Shown here: piece after piece, positions 23,139-30,895 of the stretch
Numbering within the stretch: position 1 is the stretch's first letter
Layout of the letters: each line of letters begins with the position of its first letter
Source of the DNA: Anaerolineaceae bacterium
GTDB taxonomy: Bacteria > Chloroflexota > Anaerolineae > Anaerolineales > Anaerolineaceae
NCBI GenBank assembly: GCA_016927865.1
Contig: JAFGLU010000040.1
Span: 1 to 37,026, forward strand
Direction: 5' to 3'
Length of the DNA stretch: 37,026 bases
Notes under the pieces: model-generated
Seen by the model: the letters and a program-made list of their open reading frames with translations, nothing else
What the model was told of the DNA's origin: nothing
The model's database searches: none
Position numbers and translations under genes: made by a program

Positions 23139-24893
23139 ATGAATTACGCGGCTTTGTGCATTGGATTGGTGATTGGCCTGCCCTGGTTGGGCGCGCTGCT
23201 GGTGTGGTGGGCCGGCGATGGCCGTCCGCGTCTTCAGCATACGCTGGCGGTGTTGTTTTCGGTGGCGGCGGGCGTGGCGGCTGCGCTGCTCATCCCGCTC
23301 GGCTCCCATGAAACAGCGGTCAAGATTTCGGTAGGCGGGGCCTTTGGCGATTTCACCTTCGTCCCCGACGGCCTGGGGGTATTCCTGGCGGCGATTGCCA
23401 CGGTGGTTGGTTCGCTGGCGGTCATCTTCTCGGTCGATTACATGAAGGGCGAGGCTCAGTTGGGCCGTTATTACGCCATGATTCTGTTTTTCATCGGCGC
23501 CATGGCCGGGTTGGTGCTCACGAACAACCTTTTCCTCATTTTCCTGTTCTGGGAAATCACCGCGCTCACTTCCTATGCGCTGATCTCCTTCTATAACGAC
23601 GACCCCAAGGCTGTGGCCGGCGGTATGAAAGCCCTCATCATCACCCAGTTGGGCGGGGTGGGGCTGCTGGCCGGAGCGCTGATCAGTTATGCCTACCTGG
23701 GCAGTTTTGAGGTATCGGTCCTGCTGGAAAAGGCCGAAGTGCTGCCGGAAAGCGTGCTGGGCATTCTGGCCTTTGGCTTCCTCATTGCTGCGGCGGCAAA
23801 ATCATCACAGTTCCCCTTCCAAACCTGGCTGCCCGACGCGATGGAAGCGCCCACCCCGGTGAGCGCATTGATCCATGCAGCCACGATGGTCAACGCGGGC
23901 GTTTACCTGCTGGCGCGCTTCTACCCAGCCTTTGAGGGTGTTCCCGGCTGGCGTGAGGCGGTTATGCTGGTGGGAATGCTCTCGGCAGTGCTCTCGGCCA
24001 TCATGGCCCTCACGGCTTACGATCTGAAGCGCGTTCTCGCCTATTCGACTGTCAGCCAGTTGGGCTACATGGTTTACGCGGTGGGCGCGGGCGGTGTGTT
24101 CGCCAGCCAGTTTCATCTGTTCAGCCATAGCATCTTTAAAGCCCTGCTGTTCCTCAGCGCGGGCGCGGTGATCCACGCGGCGGGCACGCGCGACATGCGC
24201 CAGATGGGCGGCCTGGGCAAGCAAATGCCCGTGGTGCGCGCGGTCTTTGTCATTGGGGCGCTGGCCCTGGCTGGTTTGCCGGTGCTGAACGGTTTTTGGA
24301 GCAAAGAATTGATTCTGGAGGCCGGTTTGACGGGCGGCCCGGCCTGGATGCTGGGCGTGATGATCTTCACCGCGGGGGTGACGGCCTTATACACCTTCCG
24401 CTGCGTGTATATGGTGTTCTACGGTCAGCCCGCCCAGAACCGCCACGCGCACGATGCGGGCATGTTCATGAAGATCGCCCTCATCCCCCTGGCGCTGGGC
24501 ACGCTGGTGTCCTGGCTGGTGGTGGGGCCGTTCGGCCGCCTGCTGGAAGAGACCCTGCCTTTCCACGGCATTCATGCCCATTCTCTGGGCGATATTGCTC
24601 TGGAAATTGTCAAAGCCCCCGTCACCTGGATTGCCCTGGGGGTGATTGCCCTGGGCCTGGCGGCCTGGGTGCTGCGCAAGCAATTGCGGTTGGTGAGCGA
24701 GCCGCTGCAAGGCGTGGCTGGGGTGTCGCGCAGCAGTTTTGGCTTTGAATTCATCAATCGCAAGGTGGTAGATTTCACCCAGCAGTTGGCCGAAGATTTG
24801 CGCGCCGGGCAAACGGGCGTGTTGAGTTGGAACTTGCTGGCAATCGTCGTCACCCTGTTCGTGGTCATTGCTATCTTATCCCTGGGAGTGTGA
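23139..24893 (+). CDS. Antiporter-like subunit, NuoL/MrpA type
   Basis: A 584-residue polytopic membrane protein of the proton-conducting antiporter family. Conserved elements are FWEITALTSYALISFY (helix 5 acidic residue), the half-channel region SQFPFQTWLPDAMEAPTPVS with downstream HAATMVNAGVYLLAR, and DLKRVLAYSTVSQLGYM. Helices continue to the C-terminus, including a late membrane segment at about residues 560-584. It should pump protons or sodium when the hydrogenase module turns over. It is shorter than MrpA and lacks its MrpB-like extension. Four bases separate its stop from the next start. Confidence 0.92.
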   Translation: MNYAALCIGLVIGLPWLGALLVWWAGDGRPRLQHTLAVLFSVAAGVAAALLIPLGSHETAVKISVGGAFGDFTFVPDGLGVFLAAIATVVGSLAVIFSVDYMKGEAQLGRYYAMILFFIGAMAGLVLTNNLFLIFLFWEITALTSYALISFYNDDPKAVAGGMKALIITQLGGVGLLAGALISYAYLGSFEVSVLLEKAEVLPESVLGILAFGFLIAAAAKSSQFPFQTWLPDAMEAPTPVSALIHAATMVNAGVYLLARFYPAFEGVPGWREAVMLVGMLSAVLSAIMALTAYDLKRVLAYSTVSQLGYMVYAVGAGGVFASQFHLFSHSIFKALLFLSAGAVIHAAGTRDMRQMGGLGKQMPVVRAVFVIGALALAGLPVLNGFWSKELILEAGLTGGPAWMLGVMIFTAGVTALYTFRCVYMVFYGQPAQNRHAHDAGMFMKIALIPLALGTLVSWLVVGPFGRLLEETLPFHGIHAHSLGDIALEIVKAPVTWIALGVIALGLAAWVLRKQLRLVSEPLQGVAGVSRSSFGFEFINRKVVDFTQQLAEDLRAGQTGVLSWNLLAIVVTLFVVIAILSLGV

Positions 24894-24897
24894 CGAG

Positions 24898-26406
24898 ATG
24901 AATCCACAAATGGCACTGCTCTGGATGATCATTTTGCCCCTGGGGGCTTCTCCGGTTGCTTACATGATTGGCCGCTTGAGCTATAACCGCTCGAAGGGCC
25001 TGTTTGGTTTGGCTCGCTGGGTCACCCTGGTGACCGTGATGCTCACCTGGATCCCGTTGTTCTTTGTGGGGCGGGCCGTGGTCATAGATGGCCCGGTCTC
25101 GTTTAAGGTTGGGCGCATTGTAATGGAGATGGACGGCATCGGTTTGCTGCTTTCGGCCACGGTGGTCTTACTGGGCACGCTGGTGACCATCTTCTCACTG
25201 TCCTATATGAAGGACGAAGAAGGAGAGGAGAAATACTACGCCCTGCTGCCGGCCCTGTGCGGAATGATGATCGGCCTGGGCTGCGCCCGCGACCTGTTCA
25301 ACCTGTGGGTGTGGTTTGAAGGCATGGCCATCACCTCTTATCTGCTGGTAGCTTTCTACCGCGACCAACCAGGCGCGCTGGAGGCTGGAATCAAGTACCT
25401 GGTGCAATCGGCGGTGGGATCGGTGCTGGTGCTCTTCGGCATCTCCATCATCTTCCTCAAAGCAGGCACCCTGGATCTGGTTGAACTGCGCGAGATGGCG
25501 AGCGGGTTTGGCCCGCTGGGGCTGGCTGCCGGAGCTCTGTTCCTGGCGGGTTTTGGCGTCAAAGCGGCTATGGTTCCGGCGCACACCTGGCTGCCCGATG
25601 CGCACTCGCAGGCCCCCAGTGGGATCAGCGCCATGCTCTCTGGCGTGGTGATTGAAGCCGGCCTGGTGGCTATGCTGAGGGCACTGGGGGTGCTTTCTGC
25701 CACCTCCACGGCCTGGGGCGCGCTGCTGCTGATGTTCGGTGTGCTGAACATGGTGGTGGGCAACCTGATGGCCTTGCGCCAGACGCAAGTGAAGCGCATG
25801 CTGGCTTATTCCAGCCTGGCCCAGGTGGGCTACATGCTGATCGGTTTTGGGGTGAGCGCCTCCTACGGTCTGTCCAACGGGGCAGCGGGCGGCTTCTTCC
25901 ACCTCTTCAACCACGCCATGATGAAAGGCCTGGCCTTCCTGGCGGCGGGATCCCTCATTTACGCCCTGTACCTTTCACGAGGCAAGCACAACCCCCTCAT
26001 GGTGGAGGACCTGGACGGCGCAGCGCAGCGCTATCCGCTGACCGCCTTTGCCTTGAGCGTGGCGCTGCTGGCGCTGGGCGGGCTGCCGCCGCTGTCGGGC
26101 TTCATGTCCAAGTGGCAGATCTTCCTGGCGGGCGCCGAGACGCGCAGCACGGCCCTGCTGTGGCTGGTCATCTTCGCCGGGCTCAACAGCGTGCTGTCGC
26201 TCGGCTATTACGCACCTCTGGTCAACCGCATGTACCGTCGCCAGCCTTCGGAAGCCGTGAAGGAGGGGAAACCGATAGCGGTTTCGATGGCCCTGCCGAT
26301 GGTGGCGATGTTGCTCTTTGTCGTGGTGCTGGGCTTTTGGCCGGTATGGATGTCCTGGTTGACCGCTCCGGCGGCAAGCAGCCTGCTGGCAGGGTTTGGG
26401 TTCTAA
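24898..26406 (+). CDS. Antiporter-like subunit, NuoM/MrpD type
   Basis: A 502-residue second antiporter-like subunit. Visible conserved elements include NLWVWFEGMAITSYLLVAFY (helix 5 glutamate), KAAMVPAHTWLPDAHSQAPS, SGVVIEAGLVAMLR and VKRMLAYSSLAQVGYMLIGF. Together with the NuoL-like protein it gives the complex two putative pumping units. The start ATG 24898 lies just after the previous stop; no strong Shine-Dalgarno sequence is seen, so translational coupling is likely. An in-frame GTG-type extension into the upstream gene is not favoured. Confidence 0.92.
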   Translation: MNPQMALLWMIILPLGASPVAYMIGRLSYNRSKGLFGLARWVTLVTVMLTWIPLFFVGRAVVIDGPVSFKVGRIVMEMDGIGLLLSATVVLLGTLVTIFSLSYMKDEEGEEKYYALLPALCGMMIGLGCARDLFNLWVWFEGMAITSYLLVAFYRDQPGALEAGIKYLVQSAVGSVLVLFGISIIFLKAGTLDLVELREMASGFGPLGLAAGALFLAGFGVKAAMVPAHTWLPDAHSQAPSGISAMLSGVVIEAGLVAMLRALGVLSATSTAWGALLLMFGVLNMVVGNLMALRQTQVKRMLAYSSLAQVGYMLIGFGVSASYGLSNGAAGGFFHLFNHAMMKGLAFLAAGSLIYALYLSRGKHNPLMVEDLDGAAQRYPLTAFALSVALLALGGLPPLSGFMSKWQIFLAGAETRSTALLWLVIFAGLNSVLSLGYYAPLVNRMYRRQPSEAVKEGKPIAVSMALPMVAMLLFVVVLGFWPVWMSWLTAPAASSLLAGFGF

Positions 26407-26419
26407 CGAGGAGGGCTGC

Positions 26420-26737
26420 ATGGATACCAACCTATTGTTTTCTCCCGTGATTGCGGTTCTGGTGTATGTGCCGTTGGTGGGGCTCGTGGTGTGGCTGGGC
26501 AAGCAACTGGCCGGGCCCGAAAAATCGGACGCCGCCAAGAGCAGCATTTACGGCTCGGGCGAAGAGGCCCCCACCTATCTGGCCGCGCCGGGGTACCGCC
26601 CCTTTTTACTGGTAGCGCTGTTCTTTGCCATCCTGCACCTGGGCATGTTGGTGCTGGGCCTCAGCGATTTCTCTCCGGCCAGCGCCATCTACCTGGTGGG
26701 GCTGATGTTCGGTTTGATCGCCTTAATCTTGGGGTAA
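26420..26737 (+). CDS. NuoA-like small membrane subunit (divergent)
   Basis: A 105-residue three-helix protein (about 7-27, 60-80, 85-105). The loop AKSSIYGSGEEAPTYLAAPGYRPFLLVALFFAILHLG aligns with the NuoA loop and helix 2 by position and pattern. The usual NuoA residues are missing: the ECG cysteine motif is SGEE here, and the acidic helix-2 residue (DLE) is HLG. It is therefore a remote NuoA relative that may have lost the quinone-site loop role. CGAGGAGGGC precedes the ATG. Position between the antiporter subunits and the hydrogenase module supports the assignment, which remains moderate. Confidence 0.65.
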   Translation: MDTNLLFSPVIAVLVYVPLVGLVVWLGKQLAGPEKSDAAKSSIYGSGEEAPTYLAAPGYRPFLLVALFFAILHLGMLVLGLSDFSPASAIYLVGLMFGLIALILG

Positions 26738-26747
26738 AGGAGCTTTA

Positions 26748-27215
26748 ATGGAAACCAGTTTACCGACCCCCTGGCAGCAAGCATTGGATAAACTGCGCGA
26801 TTGGGCGCGGATCAACTCTCCCTGGGCCATTCACTACAACAGCGGCTCTTGCAACGGCTGCGACATTGAAATTTTGGCCACGCTCACCCCGCGCTATGAT
26901 ATCGAGCGCTTTGGCATTAAGCTGCAGGGCAGCCCGCGCCATGCCGATGTGCTCATCTGCACCGGCCCGGTCACGCGCCAGTCTCGCGATCGCCTGCTGC
27001 GCATCTACGAGCAGATGCCCGACCCGAAGTTCGTGGTGGCGGTGGGCTCGTGTGGCATTTCCGGCGGTGCGTTCCGCGGCTGCTATAACATTGTTGGCGA
27101 CATCAGCGCGGTGATCCCGGTCAACGTATACATCCCCGGCTGCCCGCCCCGCCCCGAAGCCATCATCTACGGCGTGGTGCAGCTTCTGGAAACTTTAAAG
27201 AAACCGGTGGCCTAG
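26748..27215 (+). CDS. Group 4 [NiFe] hydrogenase small subunit (NuoB-like)
   Basis: A 155-residue electron-transfer subunit holding the [4Fe-4S] cluster next to the NiFe site. Ligands are C35 and C38 (SCNGCD), C102 (GSCG) and C132 (PGCPPRPEA). The CxxC pair, instead of the tandem Cys-Cys of complex I NuoB, marks it as hydrogenase-type. It lacks a Tat signal and the extra clusters of uptake hydrogenases, so it faces the cytosol. Ten bases follow the NuoA-like gene; an AAGGAG ribosome site is present. Confidence 0.93.
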   Translation: METSLPTPWQQALDKLRDWARINSPWAIHYNSGSCNGCDIEILATLTPRYDIERFGIKLQGSPRHADVLICTGPVTRQSRDRLLRIYEQMPDPKFVVAVGSCGISGGAFRGCYNIVGDISAVIPVNVYIPGCPPRPEAIIYGVVQLLETLKKPVA

Positions 27216-27224
27216 GAGGCAAAT

Positions 27225-27698
27225 ATGGATACACAAACTGCATTAACCCAGGCTCAGGAGCTTTTACAGCAATGGACGGATAGCACGGCGCAGCCTGAAG
27301 CGCATCGTTTGGATGTGAAGGTCAGCCGGGAGAACTTCAAAGCGGCCATCACGGCGGTGAAACAGGCCAAATGGGGTTACCTGGCCGCCATCACCGGGTT
27401 GGATGTTCCGGCGACCGAAGAAGCCGAGGGCCAGGTCGAAGGCCTGTACCAGTTCTGTGAGGGGGCCGCGGTGCTGACCATTCGAGTGGCGGCGCCCTAT
27501 TCCGAGCCGTACCTGCCTAGCATCTGCGATCTCATACCTGTAGCTACGCTCTACGAGAGAGAATTCATTGAAATGTTTGGGGTGTTCCTGGAGGGCACGC
27601 CCAACACCGAGCGCCTGCTGCTGGCAGATGATTGGCCGGTGGGCGTTTACCCGCTGCGTAAATCTTTTACCGGTTTTGATTCGCCGGATGAGGCATAG
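27225..27698 (+). CDS. NuoC-like hydrogenase subunit
   Basis: A 157-residue homologue of the 30-kDa (NuoC) subunit. The conserved pattern is IPVATLYEREFIEMFGVFLEG and then LLLADDWPVGVYPLRKSF, matching the family signature ERE-x-D-x-F-G with N/M-type variation. It stabilises the interface of small and large subunits. Length is near that of hydrogenase NuoC/EchD proteins. GGAGG lies upstream of the ATG. It is in the hydrogenase operon, nine bases before the large-subunit gene. Confidence 0.9.
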   Translation: MDTQTALTQAQELLQQWTDSTAQPEAHRLDVKVSRENFKAAITAVKQAKWGYLAAITGLDVPATEEAEGQVEGLYQFCEGAAVLTIRVAAPYSEPYLPSICDLIPVATLYEREFIEMFGVFLEGTPNTERLLLADDWPVGVYPLRKSFTGFDSPDEA

Positions 27699-27706
27699 GA
27701 GGGAAG

Positions 27707-28879
27707 ATGGAAGAGACCAAGAAATTTATCGTGCCCATTGGTCCGCAGCATCCTGCGCTGAAAGAGCCCGGGCATTTTGAGTTTTCAGTTGAAGGCGAGA
27801 TTGTCACCGGTGTTTCGATACGCCTTGGATATGTTCACCGGGGAATTGAAAAGGGCGCCGAAAATCGTTCATGGGTGCAGAGCTTGTATTTGTTTGAGCG
27901 GGTGTGCGGCATTTGCTCGCACGTGCATGCCACGGCCTTCGCCCTGGGCGTTGAAAAGCTGTGCAATGTCAGCGCCCCGCCACGCGCGCAAGCCATTCGC
28001 ACCCTGGTGGGCGAGCTGGAGCGCATTCACAGCCACATGCTGTGGCTGGGCGTAGCGGCTCACGAGGGCGGCTTCGATACCCTGTTCATGTATTCATGGC
28101 GCGACCGAGAAACGGTCATGGACCTGCTCGAAATGCTGTGTGGCAATCGGGTGAATTACTCGATCAACCTGCTCGGCGGGGTCAAGTTTGATATTGACCA
28201 TGCCCAACGCGACGCGATTTTACGCGGCGTTGATTTCCTGGAAGAACGTTCCCATCACTACTTGAAAATATGCACTACCGACCGCACCTTCCTGGGGCGC
28301 ACGCGCGGCGTGGGTACCATGACCCGCGAGCAGGCTGACGAATTTGGTATGGTGGGGCCGACCGGACGCGCATCAGGTAACAAACGGGATGTGCGCATTG
28401 ACGCGCCTTACGCTTCTTATGCGGAGTTTCCGGTGAAGTTGGTGACTGCCGAAGCCGGCGACCTGATGGCTCGCTTTGACGTGCGTATCCGCGAATTGTT
28501 TGAAAGTTTCCGCCTGATCCGCCTGATCCTGGACAACCTGCCGCAGAGCGAGCTGACCGCGCGCGTTCCGCGCCGAGTCCCTGCAGGCGAAGTGGTCAGC
28601 CGGGTAGAGGCACCGCGCGGCGAGCTGTTTTACTACATCAAGAGCAACGGCAGCGACCAACCCGAGCGGGTCAAGGTGCGCACGCCCAGCCTGTGCAACT
28701 GGGGCTCTGTAACCCAAACAGCCGTCGGGTCCAAGCTGGCCGACATGCCCATGATCCTTTCCGGCATCGATCCGTGCTTCTCTTGCAACGACCGTTTGGT
28801 GAATATCCAGCGAGGCGATAACAGCCAGGTGTGGACCTGGGAAGACTTACGCCGCTACGGAATCGAGTACTACCGATGA
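27707..28879 (+). CDS. Group 4 [NiFe] hydrogenase large (catalytic) subunit
   Basis: A 390-residue NuoD/HycE-like catalytic subunit. Both NiFe-binding CxxC pairs are intact: C67/C70 in FERVCGICSH and C357/C360 in DPCFSCNDR. Complex I NuoD lacks these, so this is a true hydrogenase. A 27-residue tail follows R363, as expected for a precursor cleaved by the protease encoded at the operon end. GPQHPALKEPGHF at the N-terminus is typical of group 4. The enzyme probably evolves H2 from reduced ferredoxin (or the reverse) while driving ion transport; the subgroup cannot be fixed by eye. The stop overlaps the next start (ATGA). Confidence 0.95.
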   Translation: MEETKKFIVPIGPQHPALKEPGHFEFSVEGEIVTGVSIRLGYVHRGIEKGAENRSWVQSLYLFERVCGICSHVHATAFALGVEKLCNVSAPPRAQAIRTLVGELERIHSHMLWLGVAAHEGGFDTLFMYSWRDRETVMDLLEMLCGNRVNYSINLLGGVKFDIDHAQRDAILRGVDFLEERSHHYLKICTTDRTFLGRTRGVGTMTREQADEFGMVGPTGRASGNKRDVRIDAPYASYAEFPVKLVTAEAGDLMARFDVRIRELFESFRLIRLILDNLPQSELTARVPRRVPAGEVVSRVEAPRGELFYYIKSNGSDQPERVKVRTPSLCNWGSVTQTAVGSKLADMPMILSGIDPCFSCNDRLVNIQRGDNSQVWTWEDLRRYGIEYYR

Positions 28880-29808
28880 ACAATCTGACCGTACCTCCTC
28901 TGATCGCATTTTTGTTTTTCCCCGGCGGCCTGTTCCTGATGTTCGGAGGCATGGCTTACGAATGGATTGACCGCAAGCTGGTGGCGCGCTTCCAAAATCG
29001 CATTGGTCCGCGCTGGTTCCAGCCTTTGGCCGACGTAGTCAAATTGCTATCCAAAGAAGAGATCATCCCGCAGGGCGTAGATCGCATCCTGTTCTACCTG
29101 CTGCCCGTGCTGGCTCTCTCGGCCGCGCTGGCTTCAGCGCTGTACGTGCCGATCGCCGGGTTTGCCCCCGCTTACAGCTTCAAGGGCGATTTGGTGGTGA
29201 CCCTGTATATGCTCAGCGTGCTGACGTTGTGCCTGGGCCTGGCGGGGGCCAACACTCCCAACCGCTTCGCCTTGATTGGCGCCACCCGCACGCTCACCCA
29301 GTTGTTTTCCTACGAAGCGCCCTTCTTGCTGGCGCTGCTAGGTCCGGCTATTGTGGCGGGTACCTGGACGATTGGGGAGATCAACTTTTACACGCAACTG
29401 CATCCCTGGCAGATGATCCTCACTCAGCCGCTGGGCTTCGTGGTGGCGCTGGTGGGCTTGATGGGCAAGCTGGAACTACCGCCCTTTGACGCGCCGGAAG
29501 CCGAGACCGAGATTGTGGCCGGGGCCCTCACCGAGTACTCCGGGCGCGGGCTGGCCCTGTTCCGCATCGGCAAGAACGTGGAACTACTCATCGGCCTGAC
29601 CCTGGTGTCGGCCTTCTACCTGGGCGGCGTGGGCAACCCGCTGCTCTTCGTGGTCAAGACTGTGGGACTGTTGTTCGTCATGGCGGTATTGCAATCGCTG
29701 TTTGCCCGCCTGCGCATCGATCAGACCGTGGGCCTGTGGTGGCGCATTGGGGCCTTGCTGGCGCTGCTCAACTTACTGGTCGTGGCATTATTCCGCGCCC
29801 TGGCTTAG
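28876..29808 (+). CDS. NuoH/EchB-like membrane subunit
   Basis: A 310-residue membrane protein with about eight helices that anchors the hydrogenase module to the ion-translocating arm. NuoH signatures include the loop RKLVARFQNRIGPRW, the charged stretch ADVVKLLSKEEIIP, and GKLELPPFDAPEAETEIVAG followed by EYSGRGLALF. These acidic residues line the route coupling redox to ion transfer. The ATG 28876 overlaps the large-subunit stop by four bases. Start chosen on this overlap and on the hydrophobic N-terminus. Confidence 0.93.
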   Translation: MNNLTVPPLIAFLFFPGGLFLMFGGMAYEWIDRKLVARFQNRIGPRWFQPLADVVKLLSKEEIIPQGVDRILFYLLPVLALSAALASALYVPIAGFAPAYSFKGDLVVTLYMLSVLTLCLGLAGANTPNRFALIGATRTLTQLFSYEAPFLLALLGPAIVAGTWTIGEINFYTQLHPWQMILTQPLGFVVALVGLMGKLELPPFDAPEAETEIVAGALTEYSGRGLALFRIGKNVELLIGLTLVSAFYLGGVGNPLLFVVKTVGLLFVMAVLQSLFARLRIDQTVGLWWRIGALLALLNLLVVALFRALA

Positions 29809-29818
29809 GAGGTATTGG

Positions 29819-30253
29819 ATGAAGAAACCCAACAAGCGTTTGCGGCTGGGGACGATGATCGGGGATGTTGTTCGCTCGATCTTTCGCCGCCCCATCACCC
29901 AACAATATCCGTTTGTGCGCACCGAAGCCCCGCCCCGTTTTCGCGGCAAGCTGGTTTACGACCCCGAGAAATGCGCCGGGTGCATGTTATGCGTCAAAGA
30001 CTGCCCCTCCGATGCCATCGAGCTGATTACCATCGACAAAGCCGCCAAGAAGTTCGTCATGCGCTATCACGCCGACCGCTGCACCTACTGCGCGCAGTGT
30101 GTGATAAGCTGCCGGTTTAAGTGCCTGTCGATGTCTAGCGAAGATTGGGAGCTGGCTTCGGTCCATAAAGAGCCTTTTGAGGTGTATTACGGAAGAGAAG
30201 AAGATGTCGCTTTCCTCCTGGAAAAACGACCTGCGGAATGCCCTGAGGAATAA
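29819..30253 (+). CDS. NuoI-like 2x[4Fe-4S] subunit
   Basis: A 144-residue polyferredoxin subunit that carries electrons to the small subunit. Cluster motifs are C52/C55/C58 with C62 (CAGCMLCVKDCP) and C88/C91/C94 with C98 (CTYCAQCVISC). An extra cysteine, C102, follows closely. GGAGG lies eight bases before the ATG. No NADH-binding subunits are encoded nearby, so ferredoxin is the likely partner. The 3' end overlaps the protease gene by 50 bases. Confidence 0.92.
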   Translation: MKKPNKRLRLGTMIGDVVRSIFRRPITQQYPFVRTEAPPRFRGKLVYDPEKCAGCMLCVKDCPSDAIELITIDKAAKKFVMRYHADRCTYCAQCVISCRFKCLSMSSEDWELASVHKEPFEVYYGREEDVAFLLEKRPAECPEE

Positions 30254-30701
30254 CCAACGGGTGGCCCTGATGGGCATTGGCAACGAATTGAACGGAGATG
30301 ACGCCGCCGGGGTTCTGGCGGCGCGCCGTTTGAAGGGGTTGGCGTTGCCCGATTCCTGGCTGGTCATCGAGGCCGGAGTCGGCCCCGAGGCGTACACGGG
30401 CGTGCTGCGCCGCTTTGGGCCGGGGCTGGTACTGCTGGTGGACGCGGCCCACATGGACGAAGCTCCGGGAACCATCCTCGTGGTGGATTGCGCCCAGGCC
30501 TCGGGCTTTGGCGGCTCCACGCACACCCAGCCACCTTCCACGCTGGCCGAGTTCCTCTCCGCTGACCTCGGCTGCCGCGTGCTGCTGGTGGGCATCCAGC
30601 CCCGGCAGGTGGATTTTGACGTGCCGGTGACCGGAGCGGTGCTGGCGGCGGTGGAGGAGCTGGTGGGGGTGGTGGGAAAAGCGGCTGTTGAGTCTTTGTA
30701 G
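30204..30701 (+). CDS. hycI: Hydrogenase maturation endopeptidase (HycI/HybD family)
   Basis: A 165-residue protease that removes the C-terminal tail of the large subunit after nickel insertion. Features are MGIGNELNGDDAAG (nickel-contacting Glu and Asp), a VDAAHMDEAPGTI segment with Asp and His, and the late QVDF-VPVTGAV pattern. It supports the view that the large subunit is matured as a functional NiFe enzyme; the general HypA-F factors are not in the window. The start ATG 30204 has AGAGAAG upstream. Last gene of the operon. Confidence 0.9.
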   Translation: MSLSSWKNDLRNALRNNQRVALMGIGNELNGDDAAGVLAARRLKGLALPDSWLVIEAGVGPEAYTGVLRRFGPGLVLLVDAAHMDEAPGTILVVDCAQASGFGGSTHTQPPSTLAEFLSADLGCRVLLVGIQPRQVDFDVPVTGAVLAAVEELVGVVGKAAVESL

Positions 30702-30895
30702 GTAGAGACCCTCTTAACGAATCTGTGAGGGGCGCGGCGCGCTTAAACTGTTAGAATATAGTTGTGTTAACGGGTATGGCCCGGTATGTTTTGCGTGCAT
30801 AGCGCTGCCGGGAACGCAATAACGGTATTTCGTTGGGGGTGGAATGTCCAGGTTCGCGCAAATGCGACAATCAACATTCTGCCCCGTTTCATTAA

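Noticed and set aside
22319-30253. Respiratory complex I (nuo) operon
   Set aside because: The large subunit keeps both NiFe CxxC pairs, the small subunit has CxxC instead of Cys-Cys, a maturation protease is present, and NuoE/F/G/N are absent.
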